DNA of 64,000 nt from Echria macrotheca (taxonomy: Eukaryota; Ascomycota; Sordariomycetes; Sordariales; Schizotheciaceae), in the NCBI GenBank assembly GCA_030411725.1, contig MU839831.1, positions 1,364,001 through 1,428,000 on the forward strand. The letters are read 5' to 3'. A program made the position numbers and the translations under genes. A model generated the notes under the pieces. The model was not told the origin of the DNA, made no database searches, and saw only the letters and a list, made by a program, of their open reading frames with translations. This document shows positions 54,669 to 64,000 of this stretch, one piece after another (position 1 is the first letter of the stretch; each line of letters opens with the position of its first letter).

Positions 54669-57051
54669 TTAGTCCTTGTGCAGCCTCACCGTCTTGGCCA
54701 CGCTCGGCACGCCCCCCTTCAGCACAAAAAGCATCCAATACCCCGGCAGCGCCACTCCCGGATCCTCCGGGATATCGGCCGTATACTCAAACGCCCCGCC
54801 TGCCGACCCTGTCTTCTTGGTAAGCTTGAGGTGAATGCGCCGCAGGTCATTGTTGAGGGCGTGCGTCACGGCGCTGTACCGGATGAGGCTCGCATCAAGG
54901 TCCACCTCCAGGTCGGTCTGAATAGAGACCGTGCTCTTGAGTTTCCATTGCCCGATGTCATCTTGCCCCACAATCTTCGGCCTCGGCGTCCCCTTGAACA
55001 GGTAGTCCGGCTGATAGATCTGCGCATCATAGTGGTTCGTCTTGTCCCTGAGAATGTCGAGACCTCCACCTCCCACGATGACGGTCGCGTCCGGGAGGAG
55101 GAGGGCCCAAGAATGGTAGGTGCGGGGGATGGAGTTGCGGGAGCCTTTGCGCCACTCATTCCTGGCAGGGTTATATATCTCCGGGTATTCCACCCACTCG
55201 TCATCGTGGAAGCCTTCACCCTTGGTCTGACCGCCGGCGATGAAGATCTCGCCCGTGGGGAGAATGACGGCGTTGCCGAATATGCGGGGGTGTGCCATGG
55301 AGGCGAGCTTTGTGGTAGTAACCGGGTCGCCGGGGTTTCCGAGCGTCATGCCGAAGACGTTGTTGGTAGCAGGGTAGCGATATCCTAGGCTGTGGTCTTC
55401 GGCTTTCACCCAGTAGTGGTAGTTAGGAGCACCGCCCGCGGTGAGTATGGATCCCGCAGCGGCGTCGTACATAACCGCAGCGCCGCAAACAGCATCATCG
55501 TCGTCGAGTCGGAAACCTACAGGCTTAACGTCTTCCGAACCCTTGGCAAGGAAGAACCAGTTCATCTGCTTGGAGGGGCCGGCATGGAAGACGGTACCTT
55601 TCTTCCAGGCAAAAAGCCACGGATGGTGCTGCTGCCAGTCCTCCGTGACGCAGTCTGTATGCGTGCTTTTCGAATCCGGATGGCATCGACTCGGTCTCAT
55701 CTTGATGTAGTCCGCCGAAATCTTGTTCAGCAAAGTCCACTTCTGGCCAGCCGCCTTGGGATCATAGATCTCGCCGTCCTTGTTTACTTTTTGACCCGAC
55801 CAGGTTCCCCCGATCATAAAGGTCCTGCCATCCGACAGATATGTTTGACCCTGGTACCCTCGAGCCTTCACGATTCGATTGTCGTCCGGCTTTACCCACT
55901 TGTCGAGGTCGTAAATGCTGTAGATGTCTGACGAGGACCCGCCCGTGAAGAGCACATGGCCATTCTCATCCATCGACGTGCCGGGGCAGAAGATGTTGTG
56001 ATTCGTCTCGGCAACGACTTTCACGGTGGCTTTAAGTGTTTTGGGATCCCACTCGGAAAGCACCGTCTCGTGAGGCTTTTGTTCTTTGGCGAATCCGTTC
56101 GGGGAATTAGATGACACGGTTACCAGCCTGCCGGTCTTGGGGTTCAACCAGGCCGTGACGGGCACTAGAGGAAAATCCACCGTGTGGGTCCATATGCCTC
56201 CCTCGGGCTTCTGGACGTTCTCGGCAGGGAGCTTCCAGACTTGGATTTCACTGATTGCGACGAACCCCTTATCCTTGTTTGTGTCGACGACCGAGAGCTT
56301 GATATATCGGGCATGGCGCGGCTCAAATATTGCAGCTTGGGTCTTTGGTAAGCACAAAATGACTCTCTGGTGAAGATATTAAGGTGTAATTACCTCCACC
56401 GATATCTCTCCAGGCTCCATAGGCTACCACCTGCAGATCTGCAAGTGCTCGGCCAACCTCCACTTTGTGATTCCGGGGCCCGTTTTCGAAACCCAAGCTT
56501 ACGCTCGATGTCACCTGGAGACTATGCACAAGATACTCTGCTCCCAGATCGATGGTTATCCAGTGGGTAACACCCGCCTTGGTCTCGCTTTTCCAGTCTG
56601 TCTCCTTGTCGCCATCAACGAGATTGCTGCATGCATTTGTGTTGCTGCTGCACGTGAGCGTCCAGGCTTTGCGGTCTTGTATAATGTCTGCATTCCACGG
56701 TTTTGCTGCCGGGAAAAAGGTCCTGTTCAAGTCTGCGGGCGTAGGGTCATCAAATTGAACTTGGATGGGCCCCTGAGGACGAGGGCCGCCACAACGCAGG
56801 ACCGCTGTGTAGGCCCGAGCGGCAAATTCAGCAATAGGCTGTCCAAAAGAAATAGCCGAAGCAAAGACGAAAGCCAGGAGGAGAAATTTAGCGACAAGGG
56901 AAAGCTGTTTGGAGTTCTTCTGGGCAGACTGTCGCGGAAGAAAGACCCCGGTCTTCTCGACATCGTGATATGCGAGCAAATTCTCTGACTTCGATGCGTT
57001 GGGCCAGGACGGGACCACCGCCTCGGACATGAAGCCGAGGAAATTGGGCAT
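54669..57051 (-). CDS. Galactose-oxidase-type copper-radical oxidase (AA5) with discoidin domain and signal anchor
   Basis: Oxidises a primary alcohol to an aldehyde and makes H2O2. Exons 56394-57051 and 54669-56335 (58-base intron) give 774 residues. All catalytic positions of galactose oxidase are present: Cys336 (FCPGTSM) and Tyr410 (GEIYDP) for the thioether, Trp419, Tyr626-His627 (PRTYHSW) and His711 (AVTHAL). The ending VALPGYWMLFVLKGGVPSVAKT matches. Residues 120-250 form an F5/8 type C (discoidin, CBM32-like) domain split by the intron. Instead of a cleaved signal there is a cytoplasmic-type N-terminus of 50 residues and a hydrophobic stretch (LVAKFLLLAFVFASAISFG, 52-70). ATG 57051 is the first in frame; a second is at 57030. 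Substrate is not certain. Confidence 0.88.
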
Positions 57052-58432
57052 TCTGTTCGACGGGTGCTGTAGTTGGGGTTTGAGGGCTCGGTGTAATAGG
57101 TTCTTTCTCAGAAGAGAGAAGGTACTAGGTGATTGTTTCTCAAAGAAGGGGCAGCTGCGTAACACATTTACATGTACTCAATCTGCATCCCCGTCCGGAG
57201 TTTGTATCATAGGTAATAGGTCAACATAACCCCCCTCTTTCCAACGCCTTCATTCCTTCGGGTGTCAGGGCATCTGCTCAAGCATCTCAGTCGCCCCCCC
57301 CCCAAAAGGTCCTTGCATTCTATTGCATCCTCGTGTGGTCAAATGCTGCAACCAGACCCACACGAATTCCACCAGAACGCACTTCGCAATGTAATAAAGC
57401 TTACCTAGACTTGACCCCGGCGTCATATCGGCATCCTGGATTCGGCAATATACAGATGGTGTTTCTACAAGAGCGGGGTTCGGCAAGGCCACTTGTGGAC
57501 TGCCGTCCGGTCTTCAAAGAAAACCGAGGCTGAGGCTTGCAGTATACATGCGCGTGTGGCGAGCTGAAAGCGTGCCGCGCTGCACAATGGCAAGAGTCCG
57601 ACCGCCTGCAGTCCCCAGTAGCGCATTGCAGCACTTTGAACCGTCGAATGGAAACTTCTCTCTCCCCCTCTCTCTGAGAGGCACAAACACGCCACTCGAT
57701 AGGAGCTTTCCTTCCGGTTCTGGTGGCCCCTTTGGGGTCAAATGTGCGAACACAACTGCAGGTTTCGGCCCATCGAGACTTCGAGACCCTCGACATCACC
57801 TTTCTCGGAAGCGTCCGCATTGAAGTTGGAGCGCCATTTGTGTGTAACCCACCAATTTTTACCGAAGAAGCAGTGCGGTGGTCAAAGTTGAAAGCTGGTC
57901 GTGACCGAAACGATCGAAGATGCCGAACTAACGACATCCTGCGCGTTCAGTAGTTCACGTTGCAGACCAGTGATCAGCGGGGACCCAAGCTGCGTTTCCC
58001 GTCCATCTTGGATACTTCTCGAGCACGTTCAAGGCATTTTTTTGCAGTGACCGATGAAATTCAAAGCGGTTTCCGGAGCTGATGGGATGCGGAGGTCCAT
58101 GACACAGCACTTTGAGTCACAATGACCACCGAGAGGTGCATAGACACCACAGTTGAGACGGAGGTGTAGGCACCTTGACTACCGTAGGTAAGGAGTTAGA
58201 GCAGCAAATTTGAAGGGCTGTGCGCATTCCGCATTCATTAGGCACCTATCCTGGAAACGAACATAGCTGCTAACAAGAGAACAACACTATTAGGCCGCTG
58301 CTGGCAGCTAACCAACAAACCTGAGAAGGATCCGAGAAACTAGACTAGATATTCATCATCGTAACCCCGACTACCTACCATGAGAAAATGCCAAGATACC
58401 CCATATACTTTGTGAAGCCTCACACCAACACT
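57052..58432. other. Intergenic, copper-radical oxidase promoter
   Basis: Upstream of the oxidase gene and downstream of the DyP gene (both read leftward). The frame of the oxidase stays open to 57165 but without an ATG. ORF 57401-57937 (minus) has no recognisable domain. Confidence 0.45.
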
Positions 58433-60073
58433 TCAATCCGCGCTCAATACCTCACTCAGTGCCTTGATCGACGGCGCAAAAAAGTACTCTCCCCCCTGAA
58501 ACGTCACCAGCCGCGGGTTGACCGGCAGGCTGAGATACCCTTTCTTCTCATCGCCCTCTAGGATCAACGACTTCATCTTCTCGCGATGTTGATGCTGGCC
58601 TACAATCGGATCAATCCCAACCCCACCCTGGGCTTTGAACGGGGGAAACTTCTCCTCGTTGCACCAAGCCATCTGCATGAATCTAAATGCATCATCAATG
58701 CTGCCCTGGTAGCACGCAAACAACAGTCCGCGCTTCGCGCTGTCGCCCTTTTGTTTCCAATCGGGCCCATAGGGAATCCCATTGCGGATGATCTTGGCGA
58801 GCCGATGCCCAATGTCGCCGCTGTTAGAATCCACACGTTCGCGAGGATTCGTCTTGCGGATGTGCGCAACAAGGGGGCAGAGCCGTCCGGTCGACGGCGG
58901 GCGATCAACCGGCTCGTAGGAAAAGTCGTTGAGCCGTTTCCTCTTCTCCATCTCCTCCTTGGTGCCATCGGCATGGACAGTCGCGAATTCCGGCATTGTG
59001 ATCGGGGCACCACTTGGCCAGCGACCCATGAGTTTGGCGGATAGGTGCGAGGCGTTTTGGCATCCAAGGTTTGCGTAGTTCTGGTCGCAGAGCGCGTTGA
59101 AAGCGTCGACATCTTGCTGGAGCTTGCGGAACACGAGGAACGAGCCTTGATGCATCCAGTCGGGACGTTTGAGGGCAGGATCGGGTCTGTGGGTTTCCTC
59201 TGTTACCATCAGGATCTCGGGGTCAGTGACCATGCTGAAGGCGCCCGAGGGCAAGGTTGGAATGGTGTCGATATCCTTCATAAGGGGCTGGGAGATGGCG
59301 TCCTCGAAGCCGAAACTAATGGTGGAATTAGGACGCGGGTCATGTTTATGTGGGGCAAATCTCACTGTTCTTTTCCCCGGTGATCCCCCTCTCTCGTAGC
59401 ACCGTCAATCCGGCCCTTGTCTCCCCCGGGAACGTCCTCAATGACCTTATCGTGGTGCTTCAGAGCTTTTTTGATCTCATTCAGCAAGTCATTGACCATT
59501 TCACGGGAGTTTCCAGCGACCTTGAGTAACCCATGGATCACTTCGGTATTTGCAAATAGACTCGAGGTTTCTGTGATAGATGGGTCACTTAACGCGTCGG
59601 CGTCCGCTTTCATGCCCCCGGAAAAAGCCTTATCAGTCATTTGAACTGTGGCGAGGCTCAAGCGCTTCTTCGGGAGACCCGCTTGGAGCTAATGAAGGTC
59701 AACGACTCAGAGAAGTGGCATCAAACTCGTTCGCGGTACTGACAGCCTTCAAGCCCTTGAAAGTAAAGGCAATCAATGCGTTTGCCACAGGTAATTTTTG
59801 GGGCTCCTGGTGAGCTGCTTCCGCCCGTTTTTTCTCCGCGTCGATTTTTTCCCAGTCCCCTTTCACCATTTTCAGGCTCGATATGAGACTTGGCTTGTTG
59901 GTAACCTGGGACTTGTCGATAACCAGGCTCTTTAGGTTCTTCGCAAACTCTGTTGTTTTTAGTGGGTTAATTTGGAACAGGTAATACGTCTCGTGGTATT
60001 TTGGGAATCCCCTGCTCCAGATGTCACCCTGAAGCACGTCCTCCAGCTTCTCAGCTTTGGCGTCGGAGGCCAT
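58433..60073 (-). CDS. DyP-type heme peroxidase
   Basis: Oxidises dyes and phenols with H2O2. Exons 59707-60073, 59366-59645 and 58433-59315 (introns 61 and 50 bases) give 509 residues from ATG 60073. The intron at 59316-59365 rebuilds KEHFGFEDAISQP (GxxD motif, Asp221); outside it the frame closes at once. The proximal heme ligand is His367 (HIRKTNPR) and the distal Arg is Arg393 (RNGIPYGP). FACYQGSIDDAFRFMQMAW and GGEYFFAPS complete the ferredoxin-like fold. The GxxDG motif reads GFEDA: the catalytic Asp is kept, the Gly is replaced by Ala. There is no signal peptide, so the enzyme is probably intracellular. The promoter is to the right of 60073. Confidence 0.88.
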
Positions 60074-61324
60074 GGTTCTCGATAAGAAATGAGGCTGCTT
60101 GAGAGGGTAACAACGAGGAGGGTGCGTAATGACGCCGAGGACCCCTCGGTGCCCATGCCAGCGCCAGGTGATCATGTCTCTTGTGTGCGCTGAGCTGGGG
60201 AAAGTTATTAACACCTTCTATGCCTTTCAAGATTTTCGAGAACATGGCACAAGTCCAAGAGGGTTTCCAACCTTCGACAATGTTATAAGGAGGCGTCTGA
60301 CGGTCCCCAAATGTAGAGTTCATGCAGAGTTGAGCCCGAGTTGGAGCTGCATTGCCCTGGACCACGCCTTGATGCATCCAGCCTACTGAGGAAAGCCGAA
60401 GGCGACAATCGGCAATCGAATTCGGAGAACCGCCGAATTATTGGATTTTTTCGAGCTGAAAAACGCCACAGCGTGAGTCTAGACTCTCGAAGCAATGCGG
60501 ACTTCTCATGCATGCGGGAACAGACAGACAGTTGTGGCTGGCTGACCATGCCAAATGGTTCGGTAGTTCCCCTCATTCTGACAAGGAAAACCGCATAATC
60601 GGGCAAAGATTGCCCGATTGGCACTAGAGGTTATCGTGCGGCACAATTTAGGTATTGTGAGACATCGGTGTAGAACACAGGTCTTCCGGTGTCAGAGGGC
60701 GAATGCCCCATCGGTATCCGGTCTCCTGGCTCTCGGCAAAGGTATCGGGACAACGGAACTCACACTTGCCAAATGTCCTTAACCTAGTGCCGGTCAGTAT
60801 TTTCCCAATCCATGGCGCTTGTCACCTCCCTAATGGCCCAGTTCCTGGCATATCGCCTCGTCTTATTCCTGGAGCGCCGTCTGCGGGCCGGGCTTGGGCA
60901 TACTCGGGTCTTAGGCACCTTAGGCTATCCCAGAAGCCCGTACGTATCTGCATTAGCACATGTCAGCATTCCCAGGCACAAGCATCGACTGTGTTAGCAA
61001 GGGATGGGCGGCATTCCGCAGCCAGCTCTCTAACTTCCGCCCTGAAAAGGTCCACAAAGCGTCCGTTAACGGTAGAAGTATGCGCAAAAGAATGCGGTGA
61101 GATCTCACATTGGAGCGATGTTCTCTTCTTCAGAAGCAGATCCGGTTCAATAGGTAATAACAACAGCCAGAAGTCCACACGCATGGGTGTACCGCATTGC
61201 CAGACTGGCCCGGGACAAAGCCGTGGTTGAGAAGAGCCAAGACTTCAGGGGCTTGTGTAGACCGGCTCGTTGCATGGGATACAGAGGGCTCGGAATACAC
61301 TCATAAGAAAGGCCCCCCTCCTTC

Positions 61325-61342
61325 AAAAAAAAAAAAAAAAAA
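61325..61342 (+). repeat. A18 homopolymer followed by GA-rich sequence
   Basis: Eighteen A in a row, then GGAGAAGAAGAAAAATAAA. No target-site duplication or gene copy is visible next to it. Confidence 0.6.
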
Positions 61343-62308
61343 GGAGAAGAAGAAAAATAAACCTCGATTAAAAACCGAGTTTAACTCCATTGACTGCAAG
61401 GGCCTCAAATCCCTCGGGTCCGCTGTTCCTCCACAGCAGCGAAATAAGTAGAACGCCTCTTCTTCGGAACAGGCGCTACCCATTTCCCGGGCCGAACCCA
61501 GTGCTGCGATACCCCTTGTTGACACATAGACCATGATCGCCATTCTTCTGGTGCCATAAAGGGTACATAACACAGGGGACGCATCCGTTCTGCAGCAGTT
61601 TCGACCTGGAGAACAACGTAACTCTTTCGCAATCATTTCGTCAGGTTCCCGCTCGGGCGATCGGTATGGCCGATAAATTTCGGAGACTTTTGTCCGCGCA
61701 AACTTCGGGAGGCTTCTAGCATTGAGGGTCTAGAACTAGACGGGTCGGTGGAGAGTTTCGGGGGTTTCAAAGATCTCGGAGTTCGGTTTGCCCGGGTCGG
61801 GCCGTCCGGCATGGTGGATCTGGGTCCGGCCGGGTTCGGTGGATCGAGGGTGGGACGAGGTCGACGACAAGGTGACGTCACACCGTCCAAAATCTGTGTC
61901 AAAGGACCGGAGGAACGAGGTACTTGAAACCTGGGCAAGGAAAGAAAGGGATGTGTCGTTCCTTTCTCCTGTTCCAGAACCCCACAATTCCCAAGAGTAT
62001 AAACCCCCCCTCGCCAGTCAAGTTGAAGAGCAAGGTGCCCCCCAGAGCCTACAATTTACTTTGGGCTTGTGTTTCGTGGTCGCTGGTGATAAGGTATGGG
62101 GTTGCGAAGGGAATGGGCAGGTTAATGTGGCAAGTTCATGATGGTGGCGTGTCTGGATACGCCCAACGCGCTCAGGTCCGACCGTGTGGTACAGTTGTGC
62201 ATTTCATCCCGTAACATTTTCTTGATTCACCTGATATACGCCGGGACGACGCGAAATGGCCAGATCCAGAGCTGCTGCTGAGAAATGCACCAACATCATG
62301 TGCGCGCA

Positions 62309-62313
62309 TATAA
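62309..62313 (+). promoter_or_regulatory. Possible TATA box of the CoADR-like gene
   Basis: TATAA, 76 bases before ATG 62389. Motif and distance only. Confidence 0.35.
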
Positions 62314-62388
62314 GCCTGTCATTCTCACACTTGTGCATCCGGCTCTATTTCCAACTCTTTTACCATCACAGAAACAAGCTCGAATAAA

Positions 62389-64000
62389 ATGCCTTCACGC
62401 ACCCAAAAAAGAATCGTCATCGTAGGCGGCGTCGCAGGCGGCATGTCCGCCGCCACCCGTCTGCGCCGCCTCGACGAGAAAGCACTCATCACCGTCTTCG
62501 AAAAGGGGCCCTACCCGAGCTTCGCAAACTGCGGCATCCCCTACGCGCTGAGCGACGCCATCCCCGACCGCAACTCACTCCTGCTGCAAACGCCCGAGGG
62601 CTTCAAGAAGCGGTTCAACGTCGACGTGCTCGTCAACCACGAAGTGACAAGCATCGACCGGGCGGCGCATGCCGTTACTGTTTTGGGTCCAAACAACGAA
62701 ACGAAGACCGTGACGTACGATAAGTTGATCCTCGCGCAGGGCGCCGCGCCGCTCACGCCGCCTATCCCGGGCGTGGACCTGCCGCATGTGTTCCATCTCA
62801 CCACCATTGGCGATCTCGACGCCGCGAAGGCGTATATCGCCGGACACAAAGCCAAGACGGCCGCGGTGATTGGGGGCGGGTTCATTGGGCTCGAGGCGGC
62901 CGAGAATCTGAAGCTGGCGGGCCTGGACGTGACGCTCGTCGAGCTGGCGCCGCATGTCCTCCCGCCGCTGGACGCCGACATGGCCGAGCCGGTCCATGCC
63001 GAGCTGCGACGGAACGGGATTTCGCTCGCCCTCGGTGACGGGGTCGCTAGTATCTCTCCCGACGCCGTGACGACCGCTTCCGGCCGCGTCGTCCCCGCGG
63101 ATGTGGTCTTGCTGGTGCTCGGCGTCCGGCCACGAACCGAGCTCGCGCGGGCCGCCGGACTGCCGATCGGCAAGGCGGGCGGCGTAGTCGTCGACGTGCA
63201 CATGCGCACCGACGATCCGGACATCTACGCTGTCGGCGACATGGTCGAGACGGAACACCGCGTGCTGGGCCTGCCGCGCGTGACGGCGCTCGCCGGCCCC
63301 GCGAACCGCCAGGGCCGGATGGCCGCGGACCACATCTGCGGACGGGCCGTAGGGTACCGCGGCAACGTCGGCAGCGCTGTTGTCAAGGTCTTTGAGATGA
63401 CGGTAGGCGTGGTCGGGTTGTCGGTCCGGGAGCTGAGGAGGATGGGGCTCGATCCGCTGTGGGTGTCTGCGCACCCGCCCGACCACGCGGGATACTATCC
63501 CGGCGCGCATCCGGTGTCGCTCAAGGTTGCGTTCCGGAGGGGTGATGGCCGGTTGCTTGGCGCGCAGGTGATCGGCGCCGCGGGCGTGGATAAGCGCGTC
63601 GATGTGCTTGCGACGGCGATGCAGGCTCACATGTCGATTTTCGATCTCGAACATCTCGAGTTGGCGTATGCGCCGCCGTACGGGTCGGCCAAGGACCCGG
63701 TGAATATGGCGGGTTTTATTGGGGGGAATGTGTTGAGGGGAGATGTGCGGGTCGTGCATGCGGATGAGATGACGGCGGAGGACTTAGAGGGGATGCAGGT
63801 TGTTGATGTGCGCGGGCCGGGCGAGCTGGCCAAGGGGTTTCTAAAGGGGGCGGTGAATATTCCGATCAATACGCTGCGGGAGAATCTGGACAGGTTGGAT
63901 AAGGAGAAGAAGACGCTGGTTTATTGTCAAGTTGGGTATCGTGGGTATCTGGCATACCGTATACTGGAGCAGAGTGGGTTCAAGGACGTGGTTAATCTGG
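62389..64000 (+). CDS. CoA-disulfide reductase-like flavoprotein with rhodanese domain (3' end outside window)
   Basis: Family enzymes reduce CoA disulfides, persulfides or polysulfides with NAD(P)H. 537 codons are visible, one open frame with no intron, to base 64000. FAD-binding VIVGGVAGGMSAATRLRR (8-25) and the single redox Cys48 (SFANCGIPYAL) mark the CoADR/Nox/Npr class. An NAD(P)H site AAVIGGGFIGLEAAENL, then IYAVGDMVE and the dimerisation domain (VVKVFEMTVGVVGLS, AYAPPYGSAKDPVNMAGF) follow. From about residue 455 a rhodanese domain starts (DEMTAEDLEGMQVVDVRGPGEL) with active Cys513 (YCQVGYRG). Architecture and third-position GC are bacterial-like and intron-free, but the leader has a TATA box and no Shine-Dalgarno. 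A transferred bacterial gene is inferred. Confidence 0.88.
   Translation, partial: MPSRTQKRIVIVGGVAGGMSAATRLRRLDEKALITVFEKGPYPSFANCGIPYALSDAIPDRNSLLLQTPEGFKKRFNVDVLVNHEVTSIDRAAHAVTVLGPNNETKTVTYDKLILAQGAAPLTPPIPGVDLPHVFHLTTIGDLDAAKAYIAGHKAKTAAVIGGGFIGLEAAENLKLAGLDVTLVELAPHVLPPLDADMAEPVHAELRRNGISLALGDGVASISPDAVTTASGRVVPADVVLLVLGVRPRTELARAAGLPIGKAGGVVVDVHMRTDDPDIYAVGDMVETEHRVLGLPRVTALAGPANRQGRMAADHICGRAVGYRGNVGSAVVKVFEMTVGVVGLSVRELRRMGLDPLWVSAHPPDHAGYYPGAHPVSLKVAFRRGDGRLLGAQVIGAAGVDKRVDVLATAMQAHMSIFDLEHLELAYAPPYGSAKDPVNMAGFIGGNVLRGDVRVVHADEMTAEDLEGMQVVDVRGPGELAKGFLKGAVNIPINTLRENLDRLDKEKKTLVYCQVGYRGYLAYRILEQSGFKDVVNL

Larger units (their letters stand above)
60074..62388. other. Divergent intergenic region
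   Basis: Two promoters. Contains an A18 tract (61325-61342) and a GC-rich block (61740-61870). No ORF has recognisable content. Confidence 0.45.

Noticed and set aside
61325..61342. A18 tract as the tail of a retro-copied gene
   Set aside because: No gene-like sequence on its 5' side and no target-site duplication visible.
62575..63759. 394-codon minus-strand ORF opposite the CoADR-like gene
   Set aside because: Product is His/Arg/Asp-rich without a domain; it arises from GC-rich codons of the clear plus-strand flavoprotein.
1..64000. tRNA, 5S rRNA or CRISPR arrays
   Set aside because: Near matches to a B box (for example at 30944 and 44993) lack a pairing acceptor stem and A box; no regular spacer repeats were seen.

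Overview
The window looks like a stretch of nuclear chromosome from a filamentous ascomycete, most likely a Sordariomycete. Genes are interrupted by short introns (about 44 to 124 bases, GT...AG, often with a CTAAC/CTGAC-like branch site). Families typical of these fungi are present: a HET-domain protein, a SAT4/PTH11-type rhodopsin-domain protein, a DUF6594 protein, a CorA-like GMN transporter, and a laccase ending in the ascomycete plug DSGL. One AT-rich block carries an open reading frame broken only by stops that C-to-T or G-to-A changes would explain, as repeat-induced point mutation (RIP) does. No tRNA, rRNA or CRISPR array was recognised. Splicing was worked out by hand; for every multi-exon model the joined exons keep one frame and the total length divides by three.

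Layout. 0-9 kb: the 3' end of a P450, a DUF6594 membrane protein, a gene-poor stretch with the RIP-like relict, and a bZIP factor with an AT-hook. 9-20 kb: all minus strand, with mitochondrial GatB, a nine-exon laccase, a secreted protein joining an actinobacterial-type domain to six lectin-like propeller blades, and a HET protein. 20-30 kb: secreted tyrosinase, a kinesin-13-like motor, and a membrane-anchored amidohydrolase converging on it with only 34 bases between stop codons. 31-40 kb: a Ser/Gly-rich single-pass membrane protein, a CorA-like transporter and a HAL2-type phosphatase. 41-49 kb: a four-exon degenerate C2H2 protein, a small ORF, a remnant resembling the end of a DUF7580 protein, and long non-coding stretches. 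49-64 kb: a rhodopsin-domain protein, an amino acid permease, a galactose-oxidase-type copper-radical oxidase with a discoidin domain, a DyP-type peroxidase, and a bacterial-looking CoA-disulfide reductase with rhodanese domain that runs off the right edge.

Functionally the window is not a secondary-metabolite cluster: no PKS, NRPS or terpene synthase is visible. It is rich in oxidative enzymes (P450, laccase, tyrosinase, copper-radical oxidase, DyP peroxidase), mixed with housekeeping genes (GatB, HAL2-type phosphatase, kinesin, CorA-like transporter). The most unusual items are the actinobacterial-type/lectin fusion at 14.5-16.0 kb, the 12- and 18-base micro-exons of the laccase, the CoADR-rhodanese gene at the right edge, and the RIP-like relict near 4.7 kb.
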